A DNA stretch of 64,000 bases from Pedobacter cryoconitis (lineage in GTDB: Bacteria; Bacteroidota; Bacteroidia; Sphingobacteriales; Sphingobacteriaceae): positions 1,054,001 through 1,118,000 of the forward strand of contig NZ_CP014504.1 of NCBI RefSeq assembly GCF_001590605.1, given 5' to 3'. How positions within the stretch are numbered: position 1 is the first letter of the stretch; each line of letters begins with the position of its first letter. The notes beneath the pieces are model-generated. The model worked only from the letters and a program-made list of their open reading frames with translations, ran no database searches and had not been told where the DNA came from. Both the position numbers and the translations under genes were made by a program. Shown here piece by piece: positions 26,910 through 35,632 of the stretch.

Positions 26910-27959
26910 ATGGAAAACAATTTTTTTTTATACAGTGAAACAGAGAATAAAGTACAAATCGAAAGATTTCATATTTGTACTTGGGAATTTAAAACAATTG
27001 AATCATTTGTTGAATTTGGTTGTGAAATTAATAAAGAATCCTTGGCTGGTAATGATAACCTCAAATTAAACTTATCTATCTCCTGGCTCAAAAAGGAATG
27101 CAAGGTTAAAGATTTATATCTTCAACTTTACGACACAGCTAATAGTAGATTTATATTTAATGATTCAGTATTAGCAACTACTTCTTTAGATGGAGGCGCT
27201 AATAGAGCAGGTATAATACACAATTTTGAAGAAAGGGAAGATTTATGCATTCTTCCGGTTGTGTTGCAATTTGAACCAACAAATAAGCTTAGTATCGAAA
27301 TAGATTTAAAATCTTATAACAAGCAAGATAATAAACCAAACGTCTATTTCAGATTTTACATTATGCCTAAAGGACATTATCTATCAACAAGGAAGTTGGG
27401 AATCAATAAATCAACTATAATTTATGATACTAAAATAAATGAGAGAAGAAATATTCCAATAGAACAAAATGCTGAATTTTTAAACAAAAAACTTTGCAAT
27501 ATAAAAAGCTGTTTTTCTTTCAATATATTACCAAACAGATTTGATATGATGTTTTCAGATACATCTCTAAAAAATGTGAGAACCCTTGAGCATTCTTCAT
27601 TCCATCAATATTTAGGTAAACTAATCGATATACCAAAGGATGAACTTATGGTTGTGTTTAATAAAAAAGATAACCTTACAGCTTTTACCTTTTTCTCCAT
27701 TTACACAGATGAAAGGATAGGACCCGCACAGTTTATCTATGCAATTTTGGTGAACATAATATGCGGAATATTATTATTTATACCATCATATCGAAAATCT
27801 TTTCATCCAGAAATGAAATTTATCAATGTTTGGGGGAATTTACCTGTTGAAATTTATACCGCTATCTTTTTAGTCTGTTTTACATTAGTATGTTTTTTAT
27901 GGCCAACTCTTAAGTTTTACACTAAATCATTAGTTCAACATGTATTTTATAAAAATTGA
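26910..27959 (+). CDS. Unknown protein with two C-terminal membrane helices
   Basis: This 349-aa protein has a mostly soluble, beta-rich N-terminal 270 residues and two hydrophobic helices near 277-296 and 318-340 (FIYAILVNIICGILLFIPSY; IYTAIFLVCFTLVCFLWP). No family recognised. It is strongly AT-rich, like the neighbouring island genes. The PIN-GNAT gene starts 5 bases after its stop, so the two are probably co-transcribed. The layout, a soluble domain plus membrane anchor beside a putative nuclease, is compatible with a defence or toxin role, but this is inference. Confidence 0.65.
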   Translation: MENNFFLYSETENKVQIERFHICTWEFKTIESFVEFGCEINKESLAGNDNLKLNLSISWLKKECKVKDLYLQLYDTANSRFIFNDSVLATTSLDGGANRAGIIHNFEEREDLCILPVVLQFEPTNKLSIEIDLKSYNKQDNKPNVYFRFYIMPKGHYLSTRKLGINKSTIIYDTKINERRNIPIEQNAEFLNKKLCNIKSCFSFNILPNRFDMMFSDTSLKNVRTLEHSSFHQYLGKLIDIPKDELMVVFNKKDNLTAFTFFSIYTDERIGPAQFIYAILVNIICGILLFIPSYRKSFHPEMKFINVWGNLPVEIYTAIFLVCFTLVCFLWPTLKFYTKSLVQHVFYKN

Positions 27960-27964
27960 TTAGG

Positions 27965-29476
27965 ATGAAAGCACTACTAGACACTAATATAATAATACAT
28001 AGAGAATCAGGAAGGGCATCAAATCAGGATATAGGTATTCTTTTTAAGTGGTTGGATAAGGCCAAGTATCAGAAATGTATCCATCCTGAAACCATAAAGG
28101 AGATTAATAAAAACCCTAATAAAGCTACTGTTGATTCTTTTAACATAAAAATGGATAGCTATGAATTATTATTAACCACTGCTCCAATGTCAGCAGAGGT
28201 CGAAATGATATCAAATAAATACGATTCAAATCAAAATGACGAAGTAGATTCGATATTATTAAATGAAGTATTTAACTACCGTGTTGATCTACTGATTTCT
28301 GAAGATAAAAAAATCCATAAAAAAGCTCTTGAGCTAAAAATATCTGAGAAAGTTTACACAATAAATTCATTTCTGGAAAAAATTTATGCTGAAAATCCAG
28401 AGTTAATAGAGTATAAGGTCTTAAGTGTAGAGCAAAGGCTATTTGGTGAATTAGATTTAAGCGATCCCTTCTTTGATACATTAAGAGAGGACTATTTCGG
28501 TTTCGACAGATGGTTTAATAAAAAAGCAAATGAAAGGGCATATGTAACTTTCAATAAGGAAAATAATAAAATCCTGTCTTTCTTATATATCAAAAAGGAG
28601 GATGAAAATGAATTGTATACAGATTTTAATCCAACCTTTGCTCCAAAGAAAAGACTTAAGGTTGGGACATTTAAAGTTGTTAGCAATGGAGTTAGATTAG
28701 GGGAAAGATTCTTGAAAATAATATTTGACAATGCACTTGCACAAAAAGTTGAAGAAATTTACGTGACAATTTTTAACAAAAGAAGTGAACAACTTAGATT
28801 AATTTCGCTATTAGAGGAATGGGGATTCAAATTTTTCGGAATAAAGGGTCAAGACGGTGAATTAATATATACCCGAGATTTCACTCCCAGATTTGATTTG
28901 CAAGATCTTAAAGGCACTTATCCTTATCTTGGACTAAAAAATAACATATTTCTTTTACCAATATACCCAGAATATCATACCGAATTAATGCCTGACTCAA
29001 TTCTTCACACTGAATCAAAATCAAATTTTATCGATAATGAGCCTCATAGAAATTCTATTGGTAAGGTATATATTTCTAGATCGTGGGAAAAAAATATTAG
29101 AATAGGAGATATTCTTGTCTTTTATAGAACTGGTGGCTATTACAAAAGTGTTGTGACCACGATAGCAGTTGTTGATAATGTTTTCTTTAAGTTTGACGAT
29201 GAAAACGATTTCATAAAAAAATGTAGAAAAAGGAGTGTCTTTACTGATGAAAAGCTTAGAGAATATTGGAATTATTCCAAAAACAACCGCCCATTCCTAG
29301 TTAACTTTTTATATGTTTACTCTTTACCAAATAGAATTAATTTGAAGAGATTAATTGAGCTTGAGGTAATCAAAGATTTGGAGAGTGCTCCAAGAGGTTT
29401 TCAAAAAATAACTAAAGAGAAGTTTTACAAAATATTAAAGGACACAAAAAGCGATGAAAGTATTATTGTCGATTAA
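27965..29476 (+). CDS. PIN nuclease - GNAT - PUA/EVE-like three-domain protein
   Basis: 503 aa from the ATG at 27965, which has an AGG directly upstream. Residues 1-145 form a PIN domain with acidic residues D6 (LLDTNIII), E46 (TIKEIN), D92/D95 and D114 (ISEDKKI). Residues about 200-300 resemble a GNAT acetyltransferase fold (VGTFKVVSNGVRLGERFL, then EIYVTIF and LLEEWGFKFFG). Residues 340-480 resemble a PUA/EVE-like nucleic-acid-binding fold (GKVYISRSWEKNIRIGDILVFY). The gene overlaps the next one (ASCH) by 23 bases. PIN-GNAT-PUA proteins are suspected RNA-targeting toxins or defence effectors; the activity is not shown. Confidence 0.75.
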   Translation: MKALLDTNIIIHRESGRASNQDIGILFKWLDKAKYQKCIHPETIKEINKNPNKATVDSFNIKMDSYELLLTTAPMSAEVEMISNKYDSNQNDEVDSILLNEVFNYRVDLLISEDKKIHKKALELKISEKVYTINSFLEKIYAENPELIEYKVLSVEQRLFGELDLSDPFFDTLREDYFGFDRWFNKKANERAYVTFNKENNKILSFLYIKKEDENELYTDFNPTFAPKKRLKVGTFKVVSNGVRLGERFLKIIFDNALAQKVEEIYVTIFNKRSEQLRLISLLEEWGFKFFGIKGQDGELIYTRDFTPRFDLQDLKGTYPYLGLKNNIFLLPIYPEYHTELMPDSILHTESKSNFIDNEPHRNSIGKVYISRSWEKNIRIGDILVFYRTGGYYKSVVTTIAVVDNVFFKFDDENDFIKKCRKRSVFTDEKLREYWNYSKNNRPFLVNFLYVYSLPNRINLKRLIELEVIKDLESAPRGFQKITKEKFYKILKDTKSDESIIVD

Positions 29477-29822
29477 ACCAGAATACGCATTTAAAATATT
29501 CGACGGCACAAAAAAATTTGAATTTAGAAAGGTGAGATTTAAAAATCCTAATATAAAGACAGTAATAGTGTACGCTTCTTCACCTGTACAAAAAGTAATT
29601 GGAGAATTTGAAATTGAGGACATTCTAAGTCTTGATCCAAAAAAAATCTGGCATATAACTGAAAAATTTTCTGGCATATCAGAGGATTTCTTTTACAAAT
29701 ACTTCGAAAATCGAGAAATCGCGCATGCAATAAAAATTAAAAGTACTAAACGATACATAACGCCACTTTCAATTAAAGAAGATTTTAACGTTTTTCCACC
29801 CCAATCATATTTATATCTATAA
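29454..29822 (+). CDS. ASCH/PUA-like domain protein
   Basis: This 122-aa protein starts MKVLLSIKPEYAFKIFDGTK with KFEFRK following. That is the usual opening of small ASCH/PUA-superfamily proteins (LLSIKPEYA...I..G.K..E.R). It then has VYASSPVQKVIGEFEI. The fold binds RNA or modified nucleotides. It overlaps the PIN-GNAT gene by 23 bases in another frame, so translation is probably coupled. It may be partner or antidote of the PIN protein; this is contextual inference. Confidence 0.8.
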   Translation: MKVLLSIKPEYAFKIFDGTKKFEFRKVRFKNPNIKTVIVYASSPVQKVIGEFEIEDILSLDPKKIWHITEKFSGISEDFFYKYFENREIAHAIKIKSTKRYITPLSIKEDFNVFPPQSYLYL

Positions 29823-29894
29823 GATAAGAGATTCAACTCGAGAACCTTTACAATTTCATTAGCTTATAAAATGCTGCTGATAGAATTGTATCGG

Positions 29895-31670
29895 CTACAA
29901 TATGGACATTTCAATTTTATTCGATTTCTTTGCTTCATCATTGGCATAGTCAATCACTGTTTGGATATTATCAAATATCAGTTTAAATGCCTCAAAATTA
30001 AACGAATCGAACCCATCCACCTTATTAAATATATTTTCCGCAAACTGATTTTTACTTAGTGCAAAGTTTATATTCTCTGTGTTAATAACACCGCTGTCAA
30101 TTATTTGAACTCGCCTTGCCTGTAACTTATTAACATGTTTAATAGTTAGCTTTTCTTTAGCATGCTGTCCAGTTTCCTTATTAAATTCGTTACTTAAATA
30201 GATCCGTCTTCCGTTCTTATCTTTCGTTGTGATTTCTTTATCCGTATAAAAATGCTCAATACATATATCAGTAAATTTCCGATGATCTGGTATAGGAAGA
30301 ACCATAGAAAATACTTTGTTACCCCATTCCTTAAAAGTGTTTTTTGTCGAAGCCACATTTGCAAGAAAATTTTCATCATCCCTATCGAATAAGCAGATTA
30401 CAATGGAACCAGTTTCATGACTTTTTGAAAACGTTTCACAAAATTTTAATAGCTCACCATTTGACATCTTATCCTCTTCTTTATAATGATGAAAATGTAA
30501 AGACAGATTATGATATAATCCTTGACTTCTAAAATGACTGAATGCGGCTTCAATATGCTTTATATCAGATTTACCTTCAGTAAATAGAATTGGGTCTTTA
30601 GAACTTTGAATTTGTCTTCTTATAATTGAAAGCATAACCGATGGAGCTAATACTTTAATCCTAGTGTAAAGCTTTTCGTAAATTCCATCATCTCTTCCTC
30701 TAACAATCCCGATATAATTAATCTTACCTGCCAGTTCTTTTGTGTAAGCCAATTCTATATCGCCAGGCATATAGGTTTTGGGATTAAATTTCGAAAAGTG
30801 TTCAAAAGCGGCCAAATAAAGTCCATATTTTTCCCATGCATTTAACATTGACTTTACTTGACGAAGATAGTCCCTTTTAATATTTATAAATTTATTAACT
30901 ATCAAACCGGTAACCTCCTGTCTGTTAGTTTTTAATGCAAATCTTACTTTGTTATAATTAATTTTAAAACCATTCTTGTGGAGAATTTTTTTTATTTCGT
31001 TGCTTAATTCAAGCTTATCAGTTTCTATAATACCGATTGATTGTGGTAAGGATTTCAAATTAGTTGAAATAGTAATATCATCAGCATATCGGCTATATAA
31101 AACTTTCGATGTTTTTGAAAGTTTCATAAACTGATTATCTAGTTGCCTACAAACGAAATTCGACAATATTGGTGATGTTGGTGCCCCTTGTGGCAAACTT
31201 CCATCATGGCAACAAATTCTTGTCAGTGCATTTGATACTTCCTCATTAAAATTAAAAGGGTGATTTAAAAATATGCCCTTAATGCGTCCAAAGCTAATCG
31301 ATGAAAAAAAATCACTCAAATCTATGTTTACAAGAATCTTCTTATTAATATGTAATTTAGCATTTGTAATGATACTTTTGTTTTGTACGAATCCATGAAC
31401 AGATGGTTTTCCTGCATATAAATATTGAAATATTATTTGTAATATCTGTTGGATTTCTTTTAACCTTTCAGTTGGGGTGGATATACTCCTTAAATTACCA
31501 TTTCTTTTTTGAATCTTAAATATTCTATACTTTTTCTCATCTGGAGCATAAAACAAAAAATACTCTAATGCACTAATCCTTAGATTCAGAAATGTAGATA
31601 GTTCTTTTATGGAATTTAGTTGTAAAAATCTCTCTAAATATTCAGGGGCTAATTCTTCTTTTTTTTTCAT
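29895..31670 (-). CDS. Retron reverse transcriptase fused to a TOPRIM domain
   Basis: 591 aa. The RT domain (about 45-300) has NIDLSDFFSS (D117, D120), LPQGAPTSPILSNFV, YSRYADD (D197, D198), INYNKVRF and the retron-type VTGLIVN (253-259). The C-terminal part (about 355-560) is a TOPRIM-like nuclease domain with LFTEGKSD (E365) and LFDRDDEN (D429, D431). RT-TOPRIM fusions are known among retrons (I recall them as subtype I-C). Immediately upstream lies a non-coding stretch with a1/a2 complementary ends ending 3 bases before the ATG. Likely role: anti-phage abortive defence using msDNA. Confidence 0.85.
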   Translation of the reverse strand: MKKKEELAPEYLERFLQLNSIKELSTFLNLRISALEYFLFYAPDEKKYRIFKIQKRNGNLRSISTPTERLKEIQQILQIIFQYLYAGKPSVHGFVQNKSIITNAKLHINKKILVNIDLSDFFSSISFGRIKGIFLNHPFNFNEEVSNALTRICCHDGSLPQGAPTSPILSNFVCRQLDNQFMKLSKTSKVLYSRYADDITISTNLKSLPQSIGIIETDKLELSNEIKKILHKNGFKINYNKVRFALKTNRQEVTGLIVNKFINIKRDYLRQVKSMLNAWEKYGLYLAAFEHFSKFNPKTYMPGDIELAYTKELAGKINYIGIVRGRDDGIYEKLYTRIKVLAPSVMLSIIRRQIQSSKDPILFTEGKSDIKHIEAAFSHFRSQGLYHNLSLHFHHYKEEDKMSNGELLKFCETFSKSHETGSIVICLFDRDDENFLANVASTKNTFKEWGNKVFSMVLPIPDHRKFTDICIEHFYTDKEITTKDKNGRRIYLSNEFNKETGQHAKEKLTIKHVNKLQARRVQIIDSGVINTENINFALSKNQFAENIFNKVDGFDSFNFEAFKLIFDNIQTVIDYANDEAKKSNKIEMSIL

Positions 31671-31673
31671 TAA

Positions 31674-31868
31674 ATAAGGTGCTCACTTTATTCTACTTAT
31701 TATTAAAAGTATTTTATAGTATTATGATTTCGATCAGACAGAATTTCAATCAGACGAATTTTCAATCAGGCGAATATTGTAATAGGATTATATTGTAATT
31801 AATATACTAGCATTCCTATAATTGTTGCAGGAATACAACAAAAAGCAATTTTATTGTGAACACCTTAT
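31674..31868 (-). ncRNA. Retron msr-msd RNA
   Basis: On the minus strand, AUAAGGUGUUCAC (31868-31856) at the 5' end pairs over 13 positions (one U-G) with GUGAGCACCUUAU (31686-31674) at the 3' end, the a1/a2 arrangement of retrons. The end lies 3 bases before the RT start codon. The 5' third can form a hairpin with TTGTTG/CAACAA arms, a likely msr element. The branching guanosine and exact msd limits cannot be fixed by eye. The total of about 195 nt is within the normal range. Confidence 0.65.
31728..31775. repeat. Three tandem 16-bp repeats inside the retron RNA
   Basis: Units start at 31728, 31744 and 31760 and follow TTTC(A/G)ATCAG(A/G)C(A/G) plus three or so bases, an exact 16-base period. 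Two further degenerate units with ATTGTAAT follow at 31776 and 31792 with the same period. They lie in the region expected to be reverse transcribed. Confidence 0.7.
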
Positions 31869-32552
31869 AAAGGCTAATATATAAATATAATTGTATCATA
31901 TCACTATATTATTGTACACTTAACGATATGTGATAAATTGAGATCACCTCACAGAGATTCATAATGATAAAATATTGCCCAGTAGATCTTTGCCGGATTT
32001 CAATTGTCAAAGAATTTAAAAGTCTATTATCTAATAATTTTGTGATAAAACATTAAAACATTATACCTATTGATCTGCTGAATGACAATTGCATGTGCTC
32101 TAATACAGCAGTTTTTTTCGTAAACCCAAAGCACCCCCCCCTCGGTTTTGCAGGCCGCAAATGAGCGGAGGGATTTATATAAGCTATGGTGTCTTTGTGG
32201 CGATTATACTATATGTTGGATGATAATGTTTCATTATTAATTTCATAAGCTCCCAATACAGTGCGTATTGACATTGAAATGCAGCAAATGGAACCTTTGC
32301 TGTAGTGTTAGCTCACTTGGCTATCGCATCAATATGACGGGAGCTGTTTACGATAGAGATCTGTAGAAAATGTAATTCAAAGCACAGGGTGCAGCGGAGT
32401 TACTAGCAAAGCAATTTTCTTTCAAGCCGAACTGCAATACATATAGGAATAGGCTATCTATTATTTGTAAAACTAGTAAAGATGTTGAAGGAAGATTACT
32501 TATATCACTACGTATGGTCACCCTAGGGAAGTGCAAGGAAAACTGTAACCTT
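31869..32552. other. Gene-free stretch between the retron and the caspase-like cassette
   Basis: This 684-base region has no convincing reading frame. It should hold the retron promoter (minus strand) at its left end. At 32261-32312 it has an IS66 tail remnant. The rest is AT-rich with a short C-run near 32133. Confidence 0.4.
32261..32312 (+). pseudogene. IS66-family transposase C-terminal scar 1
   Basis: The last codons read MQQMEPLL then a stop, followed by TGTTAGC. The second scar near 34285 reads LQEIEPVL, stop, TGTTAGC. The shared tail (GAACCT...CTGTAGTGTTAGC) in the same orientation marks a second IS66 remnant in which almost everything else has been lost. Confidence 0.5.
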
Positions 32553-33527
32553 TCATAGTGATTTCAGCCATTGGATAGAATTGGGGTTGACATAAAAGCT
32601 TAAGTTTTTATGTTCTATTATAGCTATTGAATCACAATATATAGTAAACATCTCAATGGAACCATTGGCACAAAATATAGTAAGGACTGTCGTAATTTGA
32701 CCTGGAAATTCTCCGTCAGCATAAAAAATATCTGACTTAAATAATCCAAGCAAAAATGCTTTTACTTGGTCATTTATTATCTTATTTTTAGAGGGCTTAT
32801 TAACTTCAATAATTTTAGCCTGAATTCGTAAAACACTTTCAAAATCAATACCGGCATCGATATTGATGTCATGTAACAGGGGCGCTGAGATCATAGATAC
32901 GTTCAAAATCGGAGGGGGTGGATACTCCATAGTTGGTGTCGCCATTTGCCAGGTAGAATTTTCTTCAAATTCCATCCAATTTTGGCTACCTTTATTAACA
33001 GCTCTCGTTATTCCTGTTCTTGCCTGTACAGGTACACCCCACATTTTAGCAAGTAAGAACAGTAAGATTGAGCCACCCATTCCAGCTCCGGTATTACAGC
33101 TGTAAATCTTTACTAACTTAGTATTATGCATTTTTAACTGCTTCAAGTATTCTAATCCACTCTGATAAGAAGCATGAATAATGTTTTCCTCTGAAGCTAC
33201 TCCTTGACCATAACCAGTTTCAAGTTGACCTTCATTTCCATGACCGCAAATTTTTATTATTGCCCCATTCATTTCGGTGATTCGTAAATCTGAAGTATAC
33301 CAGAGTGCAGGAGGCCGGATAACTTTCATTTCTAAAAGTTTATTGTTAATATTCAAAACCAATTGCTGGGTGGTCGAATGCCTCATACTATCTGACAATG
33401 AGTTAGCCATGATTCGATTTGCCCCATTATCAGGACCTGTCGACACAGAACTTATAGTCACAGGATCAAGATACCGACGAGGCGTGTCCTCTGGTTCCCT
33501 GTAGAATAGAGCTGATATATTTATCAT
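32553..33527 (-). CDS. Caspase-like (clan CD) putative protease
   Basis: 324 aa. The central region has IIKICGHGNEG (H96) followed 48 residues later by LVKIYSCNTGAGMGG (C144) and a strand WGVPVQARTG. This is the His-Gly/Ser-Cys dyad spacing and strand pattern of clan CD peptidases and the related DUF4347/CHAT-like proteins. The flanking N- and C-terminal parts are not recognised. The upstream 101-aa gene is 11 bases away and likely co-transcribed. The cassette is framed by two IS66 scars within a defence-rich island, which suggests an effector role. Catalytic activity is inferred from motif only. Confidence 0.65.
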   Translation of the reverse strand: MINISALFYREPEDTPRRYLDPVTISSVSTGPDNGANRIMANSLSDSMRHSTTQQLVLNINNKLLEMKVIRPPALWYTSDLRITEMNGAIIKICGHGNEGQLETGYGQGVASEENIIHASYQSGLEYLKQLKMHNTKLVKIYSCNTGAGMGGSILLFLLAKMWGVPVQARTGITRAVNKGSQNWMEFEENSTWQMATPTMEYPPPPILNVSMISAPLLHDINIDAGIDFESVLRIQAKIIEVNKPSKNKIINDQVKAFLLGLFKSDIFYADGEFPGQITTVLTIFCANGSIEMFTIYCDSIAIIEHKNLSFYVNPNSIQWLKSL

Positions 33528-33538
33528 GTCTCGTTATA

Positions 33539-33844
33539 CTAAATCCAACTGCTTGCTCCAATAACATATTCAAACTTTTGACCAGTCGGTCCTGGAATAG
33601 GACATGCTAAAAAAATCTCACTTGCTGGTAACACTGTAAATTCCTTCGACTCTGTCAATATTCGATGACCAAACTCATTTAAGGTATAAATATCGATACG
33701 AGTCCAAATACTAGTTTTAGAATGACTATTTCTTAAATTTAAACCATATGAAACCCATTCTGGATTACATAGTTTACCAGTAATTATAATACTGATATAG
33801 TTAGAAAGTATAGCAGCCTCGGTGTTTAATTCAAACTCTCCCAT
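33539..33844 (-). CDS. Small beta-rich partner of the caspase-like protein
   Basis: 101 aa, no signal peptide or membrane segment. It is predicted mostly beta strand (for example AILSNYISIIITGKL, TSIWTRIDIYTL, EFTVLPASEIFLACPI). It resembles no family I recognise. Its stop is 11 bases before the caspase-like start, so the two form a two-gene operon. It could be a sensor, chaperone or inhibitor of the protease. Confidence 0.55.
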   Translation of the reverse strand: MGEFELNTEAAILSNYISIIITGKLCNPEWVSYGLNLRNSHSKTSIWTRIDIYTLNEFGHRILTESKEFTVLPASEIFLACPIPGPTGQKFEYVIGASSWI

Positions 33845-33991
33845 ATTTATTAAGCATTATTTATTACAATTAAGTTTAAATCTGCTTGAAAATACAATTA
33901 ATTTCTTGAATTGTATGCAAGTTTGTATTCCCATTATTAGGAATATTTTGTTCATTAATCGTCCAGATAAAGGTTAAATTGAGTAAATTAG

Positions 33992-34285
33992 TATCGAAAG
34001 GGATCTAAATATAGATATATGTCCATTGTTAACAACCTAATTGAGTGCAGTATAAGAGGAATTGCCCAGGGACGAAAGAACTTTCTGTTCTGTGGTTCCC
34101 ATGACAGGGCGCAAAGAAGTGCTATGCTATATTCTTTCATGGGAACATACAAGCTATTAGGCATTAATCCAATGGTCTGGATGATAGATGTGCTGAAAAA
34201 AATCAATAAACAGCCCGCAGACCAAACTCAAGATCTTTTACCGCACCGATGGAAAAAGCTGCAGGAAATCGAACCTGTGCTGTAG
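33992..34285 (+). pseudogene. IS66-family transposase C-terminal fragment (scar 2)
   Basis: The frame is open from 33992 (stop just before) to 34285. It reads NNLIECSIRGIAQGRKNFLF, GSHDRAQRSAMLYS and finally LLPHRWKKL, the canonical C-terminus of IS66 TnpC. The remaining 80% of the transposase is absent, so this is a dead remnant. The same tail occurs at 32261-32312. Confidence 0.8.
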
Positions 34286-34343
34286 TGTTAGCTTATTTAA
34301 TTTCAAATTATATTACATTTGGTTAAATAGAAAATTGCCAAAT

Positions 34344-35156
34344 ATGTTTAGAGGTTTTAATTTGAGTTTTTATGATCATCAAATAGATGACTATTATAAG
34401 ACTGGTTTACAACGTTACAATGAAGACAGACTAGCAGTTAAGGAAGGAACGGAACGTTTTCTTTTGCCAGACGGTAGTTTAGATGGTGAACTCATGGAGT
34501 CTGAATGGTTTCCAAATGTTGAGGCTGATGTTTTCATTTCTCATTCTCATGCCGATCAGAAGTTAGCCATAGCATTTTCAGGTTGGTTGTATGAGACGTT
34601 TAAGCTTAAATGCTTTATTGATTCTTGCATTTGGGGACAGTCAACAAAACTTTTAAAAAATTTAGATGATAAGTATTGTGTAAGTACGAGACATGATGAT
34701 GGTAGCGTAAAGACTTTTAGTTATGATACTCGAAATCGTTCTACAAGTCTTGTTTATTTAATGCTATCTACTGCTTTGACCAAAATGATTGACAGAGCAG
34801 AATGCCTTATGTTTTTAAACACTCCTGAATCGACTACAACCAAGAAGGTTATTTCAGATTCTACTTATTCGCCTTGGATTTATTCCGAGATTTCAATTAG
34901 TCAAATGATTAGAAAGTTGATCCCAGAAAGATATGATAGGCGATCTATAAAATTTTTTAGTAAAGGTGGAGTAGCTGAACCCATCACAGAATCCTTAAAA
35001 ATGAAATTTGTCATGAGTTTAGGTCATTTAACTGATATTTCTAGCTATGATTTAATTAAATGGGGTGAAAAATACGATGAATTGGGCAGTGATAAAAGAT
35101 ATCCGTTGGATTTATTATATGAAAAATTTCCTATAGATTTGTCCTCTTATAAATAG
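34344..35156 (+). CDS. TIR-like domain protein
   Basis: 270 aa from the ATG at 34344 (a TTG at 34335 is the only earlier start). After a 60-residue N-terminal segment comes VEADVFISHSHADQKLA, then LYETFKLKCFIDSCIWG, AECLMFLNTPES and SPWIYSEIS (E182 a candidate catalytic Glu). This is the strand and helix order of TIR domains. Bacterial TIR proteins often hydrolyse NAD+ or make cyclic ADP-ribose signals in anti-phage defence. A membrane-protein gene follows after 4 bases, suggesting a sensor/effector pair. Confidence 0.75.
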   Translation: MFRGFNLSFYDHQIDDYYKTGLQRYNEDRLAVKEGTERFLLPDGSLDGELMESEWFPNVEADVFISHSHADQKLAIAFSGWLYETFKLKCFIDSCIWGQSTKLLKNLDDKYCVSTRHDDGSVKTFSYDTRNRSTSLVYLMLSTALTKMIDRAECLMFLNTPESTTTKKVISDSTYSPWIYSEISISQMIRKLIPERYDRRSIKFFSKGGVAEPITESLKMKFVMSLGHLTDISSYDLIKWGEKYDELGSDKRYPLDLLYEKFPIDLSSYK

Positions 35157-35160
35157 TAAA

Positions 35161-35568
35161 ATGGAAAAAAAATTAAAGCATCTTGAATTTATCCAGGCTG
35201 TAATCACCAGGGCAAATTCAAATTCTTTCTTACTTAAAGGATGGGCTATTACACTTGTTTCTGCTTTAGTTGCATTTGCTGGTGAGGCAAAAAATGCGAA
35301 TTATGTTGCTGTAACTTTTATAGCTATACCTATTTTTTGGTATTTAGACGCATATTATTTGGCTTTGGAGAGGAAGTTTAGATGGTTATACGATGATATT
35401 CGTTTGCTTAAAGATGAAGATATTGATTTTTCAATGGACATTAAACCATATAAAGACAAGAAAAATGTTCAATTTTTTAATTGCTTTAAATCCGGTACAA
35501 TAGCAACAGTTTACCTTGGGATACTTTCTATTTCCCTCATTCTAATCTACGTTTTTAAGTTTTTATAA
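35161..35568 (+). CDS. Small multi-pass membrane protein partnered with the TIR protein
   Basis: 135 aa with three membrane helices: residues 22-40 (FLLKGWAITLVSALVAFAG), 47-65 (YVAVTFIAIPIFWYLDAYY) and 115-133 (ATVYLGILSISLILIYVF). The N-terminus (HLEFIQAVITRANSNSFLLKGW) and the soluble linker (RKFRWLYDDIRLL) match a family of small membrane proteins that I recall beside TIR-domain genes. It starts 4 bases after the TIR gene. The role is unknown; it may be a membrane effector or receptor. Confidence 0.7.
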   Translation: MEKKLKHLEFIQAVITRANSNSFLLKGWAITLVSALVAFAGEAKNANYVAVTFIAIPIFWYLDAYYLALERKFRWLYDDIRLLKDEDIDFSMDIKPYKDKKNVQFFNCFKSGTIATVYLGILSISLILIYVFKFL

Positions 35569-35580
35569 ATCAATTTAGAA

Positions 35581-35612
35581 AGAAAAGCCTGATTAGAGAA
35601 TCAGGCTTTTCT
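35581..35612. terminator. Bidirectional terminator between the TIR pair and the mob genes
   Basis: AGAAAAGCCTGATT (35581-35594) pairs perfectly with AATCAGGCTTTTCT (35599-35612) with a 4-base loop and T-run/A-run borders. It serves the plus-strand TIR pair and the minus-strand mobilization operon. Confidence 0.88.
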
Positions 35613-35632
35613 CTTTACTGTATTTAGTGAAA

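Noticed and set aside
26884..27069. 61-aa plus-strand frame
   Set aside because: Overlaps the 349-aa gene in another frame and lacks pattern.
31728..31775. Short regularly spaced repeats as a CRISPR array
   Set aside because: The 16-base units are directly tandem with no spacers, no cas genes nearby, and they lie within the retron RNA.
32348..32536. 62-aa minus-strand frame
   Set aside because: Overlaps the IS66 scar region, with no start context or family pattern.
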